A stretch of 64,000 nt of DNA from NCBI RefSeq assembly GCF_020866925.1, contig NZ_JAJGAK010000001.1, positions 620,001 to 684,000 of the forward strand, given 5' to 3'. Source of the stretch: Noviluteimonas lactosilytica (GTDB taxonomy: Bacteria; Pseudomonadota; Gammaproteobacteria; Xanthomonadales; Xanthomonadaceae). A program made the position numbers and the translations under genes. The notes beneath the pieces are model-generated. The model did not search any database. It worked only from the letters and a program-made list of their open reading frames with translations, and was not told where the DNA came from. Shown here in pieces: positions 19,431 through 29,321 of the stretch (position 1 is its first letter; each line of letters starts with the position of its first letter).

Positions 19431-20804
19431 ATGCCACCGCGCGCCCGACTGACGTGGACCCGCACCCTCGGCCAGCTCGCCGCCATCCTCGGCGGCGCGG
19501 TGGTCGTGGGGCTGCTCGTGGGTTATCCGTGGCCGGTCGTGACGATCGCCGCGCTCGGCATCGTCGCGTGGCATTACGCGCGACTGCATGACGTGCTGTC
19601 GCGCCTGTCGGCCGGTGCGCGCATCCGCCCGCCCACGGGCGACGGCGTGTGGAACGAACTCGACCGCCTGCTGCATCGCAGCCAATCGGACGTGCGCGCA
19701 CGCAAGCGGCGCCTCATCGACATGCTACGCGCGTATCGCGCCGCGGCGATGGCATTGCCCGACGCGGTCGTGGTGATCGAACGCAACAGCCAGCGCGTGC
19801 AATGGTTCAACCCCGCGGGCACGTCGTTGCTCGGGCTGCGCTATCCGCGCGATGTCGGCGCGCCGCTCGGCGAACGCCTGCAATCGATGTCGATGTCGCG
19901 CTGGCTCGCCGCCGGCCGCAACGCCGAACCGCTGCTCGACACGCCCTCGCCCGTCGACGCCAACGTGCGCCTGAGCCTGCGCCTGATCCCGTATTCCGAC
20001 GAACTGTGGCTGCTGGTCGCGCGCGACGTCACCAAGCTGATGCGGCTGGAACACATGCGGCGCGACTTCGTCGCCAACGTGTCGCACGAACTGCGCACGC
20101 CGCTGACCGTCGTGCACGGTTACCTCGACCTGCTCGACCCCGCCGACAACCCCGAATGGGCGCCGATGCTCGCCGAGATGCAGCGACAGTCGCAGCGCAT
20201 GACGCAGCTGGTCGAAGACCTGCTCACGCTCTCGCGCCTGGAAGCACAGGAAGGCGTGGTCGACGATCCGGTGTCGATGGCCTCGATGCTCGCGACGCTT
20301 CGCCGTGAAGCGGAAGCCTTGAGCCAGGGCCGCCACCTCGTCCTGTGCGAAGACCTCACCGTGCAGACCGGCCTTGCGCTCGACCTGCGCGGTTCCACCA
20401 AGGAATTGCACAGCGCGTTCTCCAACCTCGTCAGCAACGCGGTGCGCTACACGCCGGCCGGCGGCACGATCACGATCCGCTTCGCGCCCGAAGGCGCGGG
20501 CGCGATGCTGTCGGTCACCGACACCGGCTACGGCATTCCCGCCGCGCACCTGCCGCGCATCACCGAGCGTTTCTATCGCGTGTCGACCAGCCGTTCGCGC
20601 GAAAGCGGCGGCACGGGCCTCGGCCTTGCGATCGTCAAGCACGTGTTGCAGTTGCACGGCGCACGCCTGTCGATCCGCAGCGAAGTCGGCCAGGGCAGCA
20701 CGTTCGCGTGCCACTTCGCCGCCGATCGCGTGATTCCGCGCGATGATCCCTTCGACGCGCCCGCTGAGGCAGAATCGCGCCACGTGCCCGTACCCAAGCC
20801 ATGA
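19431..20804 (+). CDS. phoR: Phosphate regulon sensor histidine kinase PhoR
   Basis: The 457-residue protein has a short N-terminal hydrophobic hairpin (about residues 16-45), a charged linker, a PAS-like region (VVVIERNSQRVQWFNPAG) and the kinase core. The phospho-His is in FVANVSHELRTPLTVVHGYLDLL. The ATP lid boxes are NLVSNAVRYT, DTGYGIP and GGTGLGLAIVKHV. It lacks a large periplasmic domain, as expected for PhoR, which reads phosphate status through the Pst/PhoU complex. It starts 10 nt after phoB and overlaps ppk by 4 nt. The sequence TAGACT seven nt before the ATG could be a weak internal promoter. Confidence 0.94.
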   Translation: MPPRARLTWTRTLGQLAAILGGAVVVGLLVGYPWPVVTIAALGIVAWHYARLHDVLSRLSAGARIRPPTGDGVWNELDRLLHRSQSDVRARKRRLIDMLRAYRAAAMALPDAVVVIERNSQRVQWFNPAGTSLLGLRYPRDVGAPLGERLQSMSMSRWLAAGRNAEPLLDTPSPVDANVRLSLRLIPYSDELWLLVARDVTKLMRLEHMRRDFVANVSHELRTPLTVVHGYLDLLDPADNPEWAPMLAEMQRQSQRMTQLVEDLLTLSRLEAQEGVVDDPVSMASMLATLRREAEALSQGRHLVLCEDLTVQTGLALDLRGSTKELHSAFSNLVSNAVRYTPAGGTITIRFAPEGAGAMLSVTDTGYGIPAAHLPRITERFYRVSTSRSRESGGTGLGLAIVKHVLQLHGARLSIRSEVGQGSTFACHFAADRVIPRDDPFDAPAEAESRHVPVPKP

Positions 20805-22885
20805 ACGCCGCCCTCGACACGCCCCAGGACGTCGACCCGCTCCGCGACCCCGCGTTGTACTTCAATCGCGAACTGTCGCAGCTCGACTTCAACTTCCGCG
20901 TCCTCGCGCAGGCGCGCGATCCGCAGGTGCCGCTGCTCGAGCGCCTGCGTTACCTGTGCATCTCGTGCACGAACCTCGACGAGTTCTTCGAGATCCGCGC
21001 CGCCACCGTGCGCCACGCGCAGGACTTCGGCGTGCCGCCCGGTCCCGACGGTCTCGCGCCGGCGACGGTACTGAAGGAAATCCACGCGCGCGCGGCCGAC
21101 CTCGTCGACTCGCAGTACCGCTGCTGGAACGAGGAACTGCGCCCGCAGCTCAACGATGCCGGCGTGCGCATCCTCCCGCGCGATGCCTGGAACGCGAAGC
21201 AGACGCGCTGGCTGCGCGACTACTTCCGCGACGAAATCCTGCCGGTGCTCTCGCCGCTCGGCCTGGATCCCGCGCACCCGTTCCCGAAGATCCTCAACAA
21301 GTCGCTCAACATCGTCGTCGTGCTGAAGGGCAAGGACGCGTTCGGCCGCGCGGGACACCTGGCGATCGTGCGCGCGCCGCGTTCGTTGCCGCGCATCATC
21401 CAGATTCCGCCGGAAGTCACCGGCGGGCCGACCGATTTCGTGTTCCTGTCCGCGGTGCTGTCGGCGTTCGTCGACGAGCTGTTCCCCGGCATGGAAGTGA
21501 AGGGCGCCTACCAGTTCCGCGTGACGCGCAACTCCGAGCTGATCGTCGACGAGGAAGAAGTCGAGAACCTCGCGCTCGCGTTGCGCGACGAGCTCATCGG
21601 CCGCGGTTACCTGCGCGCGATGCGCCTGGAGATCGCCGAGCAGTGCCCGAACGACATCGTGCGCACGCTGCTGGTGAACTTCGACCTGCCCGAGAACGCG
21701 GTCTATCGCATCAACGGCCCGGTCAACCTCAACCGCGTCATCCAGGTGTACGACCTGGTGCAGCGCCCCGACCTGAAATACATGCCGTTCCAGCCGCGCG
21801 TGCTGCGCGACATGGACAGCATGTTCGAACGCGTGGCGGAAGGCGACGTGCTGCTGCACCACCCGTTCGATTCCTTCGCGCCCGTGCTCGAGCTGATCAA
21901 GCAGGCGGCCGAAGATCCGAACGTGCTCGCGATCAAGCAGACGCTGTACCGCACCGGCAAGGACTCGCCGATCGTCGACCAGCTCGTGCAGGCCGCGCGC
22001 AACGGCAAGGACGTCACGGTCGTGGTCGAACTGCGCGCGCGCTTCGACGAGGAAGCCAACCTCGGCCTCGCCGACCGCCTGCAGGATGCGGGCGTGCAGG
22101 TCGTGTACGGCGTCGTCGGTTACAAGACGCACGCCAAGATGTTGCTGATCGTGCGGCGCGAAGGCCGCAAGCTGCGCCGCTACGTGCACCTGGGCACCGG
22201 CAACTACCATTCCGGCACCGCGCGTGCGTACACCGACTTCGGGTTGATCACCGCCGATCCCGACATCGGCAACGACGTCGACCTGATCTTCCGCCAGCTC
22301 TCGGGCCTGGCGCCCGCGATCAAGCTCAAGCGCCTGCTGCAATCGCCGTTCACGCTGCACGCGGGCGTGCTCGCGCGCATCGATCGCGAGACGAAGCACG
22401 CGCGCGCCGGCAAGCCCGCGCGCATCGTCGCCAAGATGAACGCGCTCAACGAACCGCAGGTGATCCGCGCGTTGTACGCGGCGTCGCAGGCGGGCGTTTC
22501 GATCGACCTGATCGTGCGCGGCGCGTGCGCATTGCGTCCCGGCATCCCGGGCATTTCCGAAAACATCCGCGTGCGCTCGATCGTGGGCCGCTTCCTCGAA
22601 CACCATCGCGTGTACTTCTTCGCCAACGACGGCGACCCGGAGCTGTATTGCTCCAGCGCCGACTGGCTCGAACGCAACCTGTTGCGCCGCATCGAAACCG
22701 GCTTCCCCGTGCTCGAGCCGGAACTCGCCGAACGCGTGCGCGAAGAAGCGCTGATCAACTACCTCGCCGACAACGTCAACGCGTGGTCGCTGCAGGAAGA
22801 CGGTCGCTACGAACGCGTGCAACCGGTCGGCGACGAGATGCCGCATTCGGCGCAGGGCTGGCTGCTCGCGAAGATCTGCATGTGA
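20801..22885 (+). CDS. ppk: Polyphosphate kinase 1
   Basis: The 694-residue protein has the four PPK1 domains. The N-terminal region has YFNRELSQLDFNFRVL and LRYLCISCTNLDEFFEIR. The catalytic C-domain has the autophosphorylated His in YVHLGTGNYHSGTARAYTDFG, and the second catalytic His region is in GYKTHAKMLLIVRR. It makes polyphosphate from ATP reversibly. It overlaps phoR by ATGA and ppx by GTGA, so synthesis and degradation of polyphosphate are tied to the phosphate two-component system in one transcript. Confidence 0.96.
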   Translation: MNAALDTPQDVDPLRDPALYFNRELSQLDFNFRVLAQARDPQVPLLERLRYLCISCTNLDEFFEIRAATVRHAQDFGVPPGPDGLAPATVLKEIHARAADLVDSQYRCWNEELRPQLNDAGVRILPRDAWNAKQTRWLRDYFRDEILPVLSPLGLDPAHPFPKILNKSLNIVVVLKGKDAFGRAGHLAIVRAPRSLPRIIQIPPEVTGGPTDFVFLSAVLSAFVDELFPGMEVKGAYQFRVTRNSELIVDEEEVENLALALRDELIGRGYLRAMRLEIAEQCPNDIVRTLLVNFDLPENAVYRINGPVNLNRVIQVYDLVQRPDLKYMPFQPRVLRDMDSMFERVAEGDVLLHHPFDSFAPVLELIKQAAEDPNVLAIKQTLYRTGKDSPIVDQLVQAARNGKDVTVVVELRARFDEEANLGLADRLQDAGVQVVYGVVGYKTHAKMLLIVRREGRKLRRYVHLGTGNYHSGTARAYTDFGLITADPDIGNDVDLIFRQLSGLAPAIKLKRLLQSPFTLHAGVLARIDRETKHARAGKPARIVAKMNALNEPQVIRALYAASQAGVSIDLIVRGACALRPGIPGISENIRVRSIVGRFLEHHRVYFFANDGDPELYCSSADWLERNLLRRIETGFPVLEPELAERVREEALINYLADNVNAWSLQEDGRYERVQPVGDEMPHSAQGWLLAKICM

Positions 22886-24420
22886 ACGAGATCCTCGCCC
22901 GCCCGCGCGCCACCGCCCTGCCCTTGCAGGACGGCGACCTGCTCGCCGCCGTCGACCTCGGCTCCAACAGTTTCCACATGGTGGTCGCGCGTTACGTGCT
23001 CGGCCAGCTGCGCGTGGTCGATCGCATCCGCGACATGGTGCGGCTCGCCGAAGGCCTCGATGCGAAGGGCGGGCTCGATGCGGCGGTGCTGCGACGCGCG
23101 CTCGAAAGCCTCGAACGTTTCGGCCAGCGCCTGCGCGACATCCCGCCGCAGCGCGTGCGCGTGATCGCGACGAACACCGTTCGGCAACTCGCGGTGCCGT
23201 CCGCGTTCCTGCTGCCCGCGGAAACCGCGCTCGGCCACGCCATCGAAGTCGTATCAGGCCGAGAGGAAGCGCGCCTCGTCTACCTTGGCGTCGCGCACGC
23301 GCAACCGCCGAAGCCCGGTGAACTGCGCCTGGTGATCGACATCGGCGGCGGTTCGACGGAATGCATCATCGGTTCGGGGCTCGAAGCGATCGAGCGCGAA
23401 AGCCTGCAATTGGGGTGCGTCGCGACCACGCGGCGCTTCTTCCCCGACGGCAAGTTGTCGCGCAAGCGCTGGAACAAGGCGCTGACCGAAGTGAGCGCGG
23501 AGTTCCAGCAGTTCGCGAACCTGTACCGCGCGCTCGGTTGGCAGGAAGCGCTGGGCTCGTCGGGCACCAACAAGGCGATCGGCGATATCTGCGCGGCAAT
23601 GAAACTCACCAAGGGCGCGGTCACCGCGCAGGCGTTGCCGCAGGTGCGCGATCGCCTGCTGCAGGCCGAATCGATCGACAAGATCGACCTGCCCGGCCTG
23701 CCGGCCGAACGCAAGCCGATCATCGCCGGCGGATTGCTCGTGCTCGAAGCGGCGTTCGACGTGCTCGGTTTGGAACGCATGGCGGTGAGCAAGGCCGCCC
23801 TGCGCGAAGGCGTGCTGTACGACATGCTCGGCCGCGGCGGCGCGGACGATCCGCGCGACGCCTCCGTTGCGGCGTTGATGCAGCGTTACGGCATCGACCC
23901 CGGCCAGGCGCAACGCGTCGAAGACACCGCGATGCAACTGTTCGACGCCACCTGCGACGAATGGGAGCTGACCGGCGACGATCGCGCAATGCTTTCGCGC
24001 GCGGCGAACCTGCACGAACTCGGCCTCGCCATCGCGCACAGCCAGTACCACGTGCACGGCGCGTACGTGCTCGAACACTCGGATATCGCGGGCTTCTCGC
24101 AACAGGAACAGCGCCTGCTCGCCTCGCTCGTGCGCACGCATCGCCGCGGCATCCCGAAGAGCGCGTTCGACGCGATCCCCGACCGCCTGCTCGCGCGCAC
24201 CAAGCACATCGCCGCGCTGCTGCGCATCGCCGTGCTCCTGCATCGTTCGCACGAAGCGGACGCCGTGCCGCGCATCGACGCGAAGGTCGACGGCGAAACG
24301 CTCGAACTCACCCTCGACAAGCGCTGGCTGGACCAGCGCCCGCTCGTACGCCAGGACATCAGCGGCGAACCCGAGGACGCCGCCGACCTGGGCGTGACGC
24401 TGCGCATCGACGCCGCCTAG
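22882..24420 (+). CDS. ppx: Exopolyphosphatase Ppx/GppA family
   Basis: The 512-residue protein starts at GTG 22882, overlapping the ppk stop (GTGA). The ASKHA ATPase fold shows in DLGSNSFHMVVAR and VIDIGGGSTECIIG. The C-terminal HD-like helical region has NLHELGLAIAHSQYHVHGAYVLEHSDIAGFS. It releases phosphate from polyphosphate ends, or hydrolyses pppGpp if it is the GppA paralogue. Direct coupling to ppk and full length favour Ppx. The frame is open upstream through ppk, but that region is a shadow. Confidence 0.94.
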   Translation: MNEILARPRATALPLQDGDLLAAVDLGSNSFHMVVARYVLGQLRVVDRIRDMVRLAEGLDAKGGLDAAVLRRALESLERFGQRLRDIPPQRVRVIATNTVRQLAVPSAFLLPAETALGHAIEVVSGREEARLVYLGVAHAQPPKPGELRLVIDIGGGSTECIIGSGLEAIERESLQLGCVATTRRFFPDGKLSRKRWNKALTEVSAEFQQFANLYRALGWQEALGSSGTNKAIGDICAAMKLTKGAVTAQALPQVRDRLLQAESIDKIDLPGLPAERKPIIAGGLLVLEAAFDVLGLERMAVSKAALREGVLYDMLGRGGADDPRDASVAALMQRYGIDPGQAQRVEDTAMQLFDATCDEWELTGDDRAMLSRAANLHELGLAIAHSQYHVHGAYVLEHSDIAGFSQQEQRLLASLVRTHRRGIPKSAFDAIPDRLLARTKHIAALLRIAVLLHRSHEADAVPRIDAKVDGETLELTLDKRWLDQRPLVRQDISGEPEDAADLGVTLRIDAA

Positions 24421-24433
24421 TCGCCGAAGTCGA

Positions 24434-26512
24434 CTAGTCGCGGAAGTCGCTTCCGCGCAGCAGCAAATCCTTCCCCAGCGTCGCCTTCAAGCCGGCACTC
24501 GGCGCTTCGGGCGCAGCGCCGCCCAGGCGTCGATGCAGCAGGCGTTCGATGAGGTACAGGTAGGCCTCGCGCGTGCGCGGATCGCTGACCGAATGGCGCG
24601 CGTCGGGATCGACGAGCAACGTCACGTCCTTGTTGCGCACCTGCAATGCCGCCGCGTAGTGCAGCACGCTGCGGATCGGCACGCGTTCGTCGTCCGCGCC
24701 GGCGAGCAGCAGCAGTGGACGCGTCATCTTCTCTGCGTTGCCGATCGGCGACTGCGCGCGCAAACGTTCGAGCACCGCGGGGTCGGCGGGATCCAGGTCG
24801 AGCAGGCGCATGCTCGTCGACATCGGGATGCCCGTGGCCATCTGGTCGACCGACTGCGAATACCAGCGCAGCACCCAGCCGAAATCGGCGGGCGGCACCG
24901 CGGCGACGCCGACGCGGAACAGATCGGGCTGGAACGTCAGCCCGATCAACGTCGAATAACCACCGAACGACGCACCGACGATGCCCGCCTTGTTCGCATC
25001 GCCGATGCCCTGCGCCGCGAGGAAGCGCACGCCGTCGACGATGTCCTGTTGCACGCGGCCATTGCCGAAGTCGCCCTTGCCCGCGCGCATGTACGCGCGA
25101 CCGAAGCCGGTCGAGCCGCGGAAGTTCGGCTCGAACACGACGTAGCCGCGATTGGCGAGCATCTGCGAGACGCTGGAAAACTCCGGCCCGAAGCGCGAGA
25201 ACGGCCCGCCATGCACGTGCGCGACGATCGGCGCGCGCGCGGGATCGACGCCGTGCGGCACCAGCACGTATCCGTGGATGGTCATGCCGTCGGTGGCGCG
25301 ATACGCGAACGGGATCTTGCGCGACAACGCGGCGGGGTCCAGCGCAGGAGCAGGTTTGCCGCGCCAGCGCGTGCCGACGTCGACGAGCACGTCGCGGAAG
25401 GCGCCCGTCGCCGGATCGTAGGCGTGCAGGCGTTCGCCCTTCATCGTCGTCGCGCGTTCGTGCACGAGCCACTGCGTCGTGCCGACTTCGATGCGCAGGT
25501 TGCGATCGGGCCAGCGCGCTTCGATGCGTGCGACGTGACGTTGTGCGTCGGGCGTGAGGCCATAATTGGCGGCGACCGTGCTGCGATAGCCGGCCACCAT
25601 CGGTTGTTGCGTACGCGCGTCGAAGGCGACGTCCTGCAGGTCCGCTTCGCCGCGCGGGTCGGCATGCAGCGTCGTCAGCGTATCGTCGGCGTTGAGGCGC
25701 GCGAGGCGGCGATGGTTCGCACCGACGTCGGTGAGCAGCGTGGCTTCGCGGCCATCGGCCGACGCGGCGAGCAACCCGCAACGTTCGAGATCGACGCACC
25801 GCATCGCGCGCACCGGCGTGTTGCCGCGCATGCGATACACAGCGTAGTGCGCGTTCTCCACGCGCGTGAAGAACGCCAGGCGTCCGCGCGCGTCGACGGC
25901 GACGTCGACGAGTTGCTTCGCATCCTCGCGCACCAGTGTCTCGCGACCCTGTGCGTCGATGCGCCAGATGCGCCAACGCTTCGGCAGGCGCGAGACGATC
26001 GGCGGGCTTTCGAGCAGCAGGACGGCCGCGGGCAATGCCGGATCGGCGCCGAGCAGTTCACGCGGCCAGCGACCGCCGAGTTTCGCGATCGCACGCGATC
26101 CGCCCTGCCCCGCCATCGCGAGCGCGAACACCTGGCGCGGCGATTCGAGGAACACCCAGCGCGCGTCGCGGGACCAGGCGAGCGACGTCGCGTCGGTGTT
26201 CGGCAGCAGGCGCACGGGCTTGCCGCCCTGCATCGGCGCGACCCACAACGCGCGATTGCGTCCTTCCTCGCGCAGCCACGCGACGCGGCGACCATCCGGC
26301 GACAGCCACGCGCCGACAAGTTCCGATGACGCGAGGAACGCAGTGCGCGGCAACTGGCGCGCCTTTGGTTGCGCGCTTTCCTTCGCCACTTCCGCTTGCA
26401 GCGCCTGCACATCGAGCGGATCTCGCGGCGCCGCATGCGTCGCGCCCGCCATGCACACCGCCATCGCGAGGGCGAACACGCCCCGCCCGATCCATTCCGG
26501 GAAACCGATCAT
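24434..26512 (-). CDS. S9-family prolyl oligopeptidase, secreted
   Basis: The 692-residue protein has a signal peptide (FALAMAVCMAGATHA), an N-terminal beta-propeller region (several WSRD / DAQGR / DARG blade-like turns to about residue 420) and a C-terminal alpha/beta-hydrolase. The catalytic Ser is in GIVGASFGGYSTLIG, the Asp in LLLAGADDERVP and the His in DPDARHSVSD. Such enzymes cleave peptides after Pro or other residues in the periplasm or outside. It starts 15 nt after the ABC permease gene, with GGAGAC before the ATG, so it is probably in that operon. Substrates are unknown. Confidence 0.9.
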   Translation of the reverse strand: MIGFPEWIGRGVFALAMAVCMAGATHAAPRDPLDVQALQAEVAKESAQPKARQLPRTAFLASSELVGAWLSPDGRRVAWLREEGRNRALWVAPMQGGKPVRLLPNTDATSLAWSRDARWVFLESPRQVFALAMAGQGGSRAIAKLGGRWPRELLGADPALPAAVLLLESPPIVSRLPKRWRIWRIDAQGRETLVREDAKQLVDVAVDARGRLAFFTRVENAHYAVYRMRGNTPVRAMRCVDLERCGLLAASADGREATLLTDVGANHRRLARLNADDTLTTLHADPRGEADLQDVAFDARTQQPMVAGYRSTVAANYGLTPDAQRHVARIEARWPDRNLRIEVGTTQWLVHERATTMKGERLHAYDPATGAFRDVLVDVGTRWRGKPAPALDPAALSRKIPFAYRATDGMTIHGYVLVPHGVDPARAPIVAHVHGGPFSRFGPEFSSVSQMLANRGYVVFEPNFRGSTGFGRAYMRAGKGDFGNGRVQQDIVDGVRFLAAQGIGDANKAGIVGASFGGYSTLIGLTFQPDLFRVGVAAVPPADFGWVLRWYSQSVDQMATGIPMSTSMRLLDLDPADPAVLERLRAQSPIGNAEKMTRPLLLLAGADDERVPIRSVLHYAAALQVRNKDVTLLVDPDARHSVSDPRTREAYLYLIERLLHRRLGGAAPEAPSAGLKATLGKDLLLRGSDFRD

Positions 26513-26527
26513 CGACTTGTCTCCAAC

Positions 26528-28363
26528 TCAGGCGGTGGCGGGCAGCGCGTCGACGACGATGTCGTCCACGGTCTCGCGCTTCGGATACAGCAGCCACAGC
26601 GTCATCAACGCAGGCAGGCTTGCGATCGCACACACGACGATCCATGCGATGCGCGCGGCCGGCGACAACGCCGTCTGTCGCGCACGCCACCACGCACCGA
26701 TCGCGGACAACAGCATCAGCGCGCCAGCGAGCACCTGGATCGCGCGCGGGATCGGCGCGGGTTCCTTGCGCAGCGGCGCCATGCCGTCGGCGAACGCGTT
26801 CTTCGCGGCGCGTTGCACGGCGTACACGACGGGCGACGGGAACCAGTTCTGGTAACGCCACGTATCCGGGTAATCGCGGACCACGTCACGACGCGCGACG
26901 GTTCGCACGCGACCCGCATCGTCGACATGCACGATCTGCTGGAACGGCAGCGCACCTTCGGCGTTGTAGGACGAACGCACGTAGGCGAACGACAGCAGCC
27001 AGCCATCGATCAGTTCCATCGCATCGACCCGCTGCAGGTCGCCGACTGCGCCGGGCAGCGGCACGCGTTGGCGCGGTTGCAGCACGCCGTCGTCGTTCTC
27101 CAGTTCGCGCGCGTCGTAGAAGTACAACGCACGATCGCTGAGCACCGCGACGGCGTCGCCCGCTTCGCCGTACCCGGTGAAGATCTCGCCCGCGGGCAAC
27201 CGCGCACGCGGCAGCACGAGGCGCGCATCCTGGTCGTACTGGTAGACCGTCGAACGATCGATCAGCACGCCCTTCGGCCCCGGCATCACCGGCGCGGGGA
27301 ACGGACGATCGCCCGCAACGCCGAGCGAACCCGCGGGACGACGGTCGACCAGGCTGTAGCCCTCGAAGCGCATCGTGTCGTGGCTGAAGACCCAGCGGAT
27401 GCGATGCTCTGCGTCGTCGAACTCCATCGGCGCCAGGTTCATCAGCTGGCCGCGTGCGGGCATCGTGCGCATGCCGGGGCCGACCGCGAAGATCTCCGAG
27501 ATCTGCGCCTGCTCGCGCCACAGCGGCGCGTTCGCGTCGCGACGTTCAACCAGCGCGTCGTCGCGCAGGCCGAGGCGGAACACGTCCTTGCCTTCCGCGT
27601 TCTCGAGTTCCTTCTCGCCGTTGGCCTGCGGCACTTCGATGTTGTTCGGATGCGAGCCCTGCGCGATCCACACGAACTCCACGCCGAAGCCGACCAGCAC
27701 GATCACCATCCACATCGCGATGTGCATCGGCGCGGCGATGATCGCGGTACGCGCGGGACCGCGCGGCGCCGCGCCGAGATCGGGCTTGAACGCGACCAGC
27801 ACCATCGCGGCCAGCCACGCCATCGCGAGCAGTTGCAGCAGCAACGCGCCGACGCCCGTCGCTTCCGACGCCGCGAACAACGCGAGGAACACGAGCGCGC
27901 AGAAGCCCACGCGCCGATCCGACAACATCAGGAAGCAGCCGGCGAGATACGCGCAGACCGCGATCATCCACGCCGAGCCGATCAGCAACACGTGGCGCAC
28001 GTCGACCACGCGCGGCGTCATCCCCTCCTGCCATCCGGCAACGATCAGCGCGGGCAGCAACACGCCGACCGCGAGCAGGATCGCGGCCGCACCGACGAGC
28101 GCGACCGCGATCTTCCAGTGCGCGATCGGTCGATGCAGCAGGTTGAGCCATGTATTGGGGCGCCGATACCCGCCCATCTGGTACAGCCCGAGCAACAGGC
28201 CCAGCGCGCCGTACACGCTGGCGAACACCTGGTAGACCATGTCGGGCTGCTGCGCGAGATCGACCACGCGCGTGAGGAATCCCAGCACCACGAGGTTGAC
28301 GACGAAGCACCCGATCGCCCACCAGCGGAAGCGGAGCAGTTCGGCTTTCAGCAAATCCATCAT
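26528..28363 (-). CDS. ABC-2-type membrane protein with large extracytoplasmic domain
   Basis: The protein has about 611 residues. Six or more N-terminal helices (MMDLLKAELLRFRWWAIGC through about residue 240) form an ABC-2-type permease core. A soluble region of about 300 residues follows (DALVERRDANAPLWREQ to the WRYQNWFPS region) with beta-rich, propeller-like stretches. Two C-terminal helices close the protein. ATG 28363 with GGAGC eight nt upstream is preferred; an ATG at 28390 overlapping the ATPase stop is possible. It should pair with the ATPase encoded immediately upstream. The transported substrate is not evident. The inserted soluble domain is larger than in typical members. Confidence 0.75.
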   Translation of the reverse strand: MMDLLKAELLRFRWWAIGCFVVNLVVLGFLTRVVDLAQQPDMVYQVFASVYGALGLLLGLYQMGGYRRPNTWLNLLHRPIAHWKIAVALVGAAAILLAVGVLLPALIVAGWQEGMTPRVVDVRHVLLIGSAWMIAVCAYLAGCFLMLSDRRVGFCALVFLALFAASEATGVGALLLQLLAMAWLAAMVLVAFKPDLGAAPRGPARTAIIAAPMHIAMWMVIVLVGFGVEFVWIAQGSHPNNIEVPQANGEKELENAEGKDVFRLGLRDDALVERRDANAPLWREQAQISEIFAVGPGMRTMPARGQLMNLAPMEFDDAEHRIRWVFSHDTMRFEGYSLVDRRPAGSLGVAGDRPFPAPVMPGPKGVLIDRSTVYQYDQDARLVLPRARLPAGEIFTGYGEAGDAVAVLSDRALYFYDARELENDDGVLQPRQRVPLPGAVGDLQRVDAMELIDGWLLSFAYVRSSYNAEGALPFQQIVHVDDAGRVRTVARRDVVRDYPDTWRYQNWFPSPVVYAVQRAAKNAFADGMAPLRKEPAPIPRAIQVLAGALMLLSAIGAWWRARQTALSPAARIAWIVVCAIASLPALMTLWLLYPKRETVDDIVVDALPATA

Positions 28364-28382
28364 GACAATCGCTCCGATGCGG

Positions 28383-29300
28383 TCAGGCATGCGCCTTGGT
28401 GGGCGCGGCGTGGTTCTTGGCGAGGAAGCCGTTGACCGCGCGGTCCAGGCTCACGGGCATGCTCTGCACCGAGCGCGCGCCGCTGGCGCGCAGGAACTCG
28501 GCGAACTCGTCGTCCTGGTCGAGCACGAGGTAGTGGTGCAAACCATCGAGGCGCTGCAATTCCAGCAGGCCCGGCACGGTGCGCGGATCGGGACCCTTGA
28601 ACGGAATGTCGGCGATCCAGTACGTCACGCGCGCGCAGAAATCGTCGGGCGCCGACATGTGCATCAACTTGCCCTGCTCCAGGATGATCAGGTTGTCGGC
28701 GACGCGCTCGATCTCTTCCATCTGGTGCGAGCAATAGATCACCGTGCACGCTTCGGCGGCGTTGCTGTACATCAGCGATTCGAGGAACGCGCGCTTGGCG
28801 ACGACGTCGAGGCCGAGCGTCGGTTCGTCGAGCACCAGCAACTCGGGTCCCTGCGCGAGTGCGAGCGCGAGGTTGAAGCCCGCGCGTTCGCCGCGCGAGA
28901 GTTGCGCGACCTTCTGTTCCGGCAACACGTGGTAGTGGCCGAGCACGTTGCGGAACGCGTCTTCATTCCAGCGCGGATACTGGCGACGATGCATGTCGGT
29001 CACCGCGTTCACGCGCATCCAGCCCGGCAGCGTGTGTTCTTCGTTGACGAAGCCGGTGCGGCCGCGGTCTTCCGGCGTGAGGCGTTGCGAATCGCGGCCG
29101 AGGATGCGCGCGCTGCCCGCGGTCGGCGGCAGGAAACCGAGCAGGATGCGGAACAGCGTCGACTTGCCGGCGCCGTTCGCACCGACCACTGCGTGGATGC
29201 GGCCGCGCGGCACGCGCAGGTCGAGATGATCGAGCGCGAGCTTGCGCCCGTAGCGCTTGCTCAGCGCCTGCGTCTCGATGACGTATTCGTTGTGGCTCAT
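28383..29300 (-). CDS. ABC transporter ATP-binding protein
   Basis: The 305-residue protein has Walker A GANGAGKST, Q-loop region, signature LSRGERAGFNLALALA (R in place of the usual second Gly of LSGGQ), Walker B LLVLDEPTLGLD and the switch His in VIYCSHQMEEIE. The C-terminal 80 residues are a regulatory extension. It energises the membrane protein encoded downstream. It follows a GntR/YtrA-type regulator gene by 21 nt, an arrangement typical of YtrA-controlled exporters that respond to cell-wall or lipid stress. The substrate is not predictable from sequence. Confidence 0.9.
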   Translation of the reverse strand: MSHNEYVIETQALSKRYGRKLALDHLDLRVPRGRIHAVVGANGAGKSTLFRILLGFLPPTAGSARILGRDSQRLTPEDRGRTGFVNEEHTLPGWMRVNAVTDMHRRQYPRWNEDAFRNVLGHYHVLPEQKVAQLSRGERAGFNLALALAQGPELLVLDEPTLGLDVVAKRAFLESLMYSNAAEACTVIYCSHQMEEIERVADNLIILEQGKLMHMSAPDDFCARVTYWIADIPFKGPDPRTVPGLLELQRLDGLHHYLVLDQDDEFAEFLRASGARSVQSMPVSLDRAVNGFLAKNHAAPTKAHA

Positions 29301-29321
29301 GGGCGTTCGGTGTCCGTCGTG

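Noticed and set aside
20573..22846. Minus-strand frame of 757 codons opposite ppk
   Set aside because: Antisense shadow; ppk has full family motifs on the plus strand.
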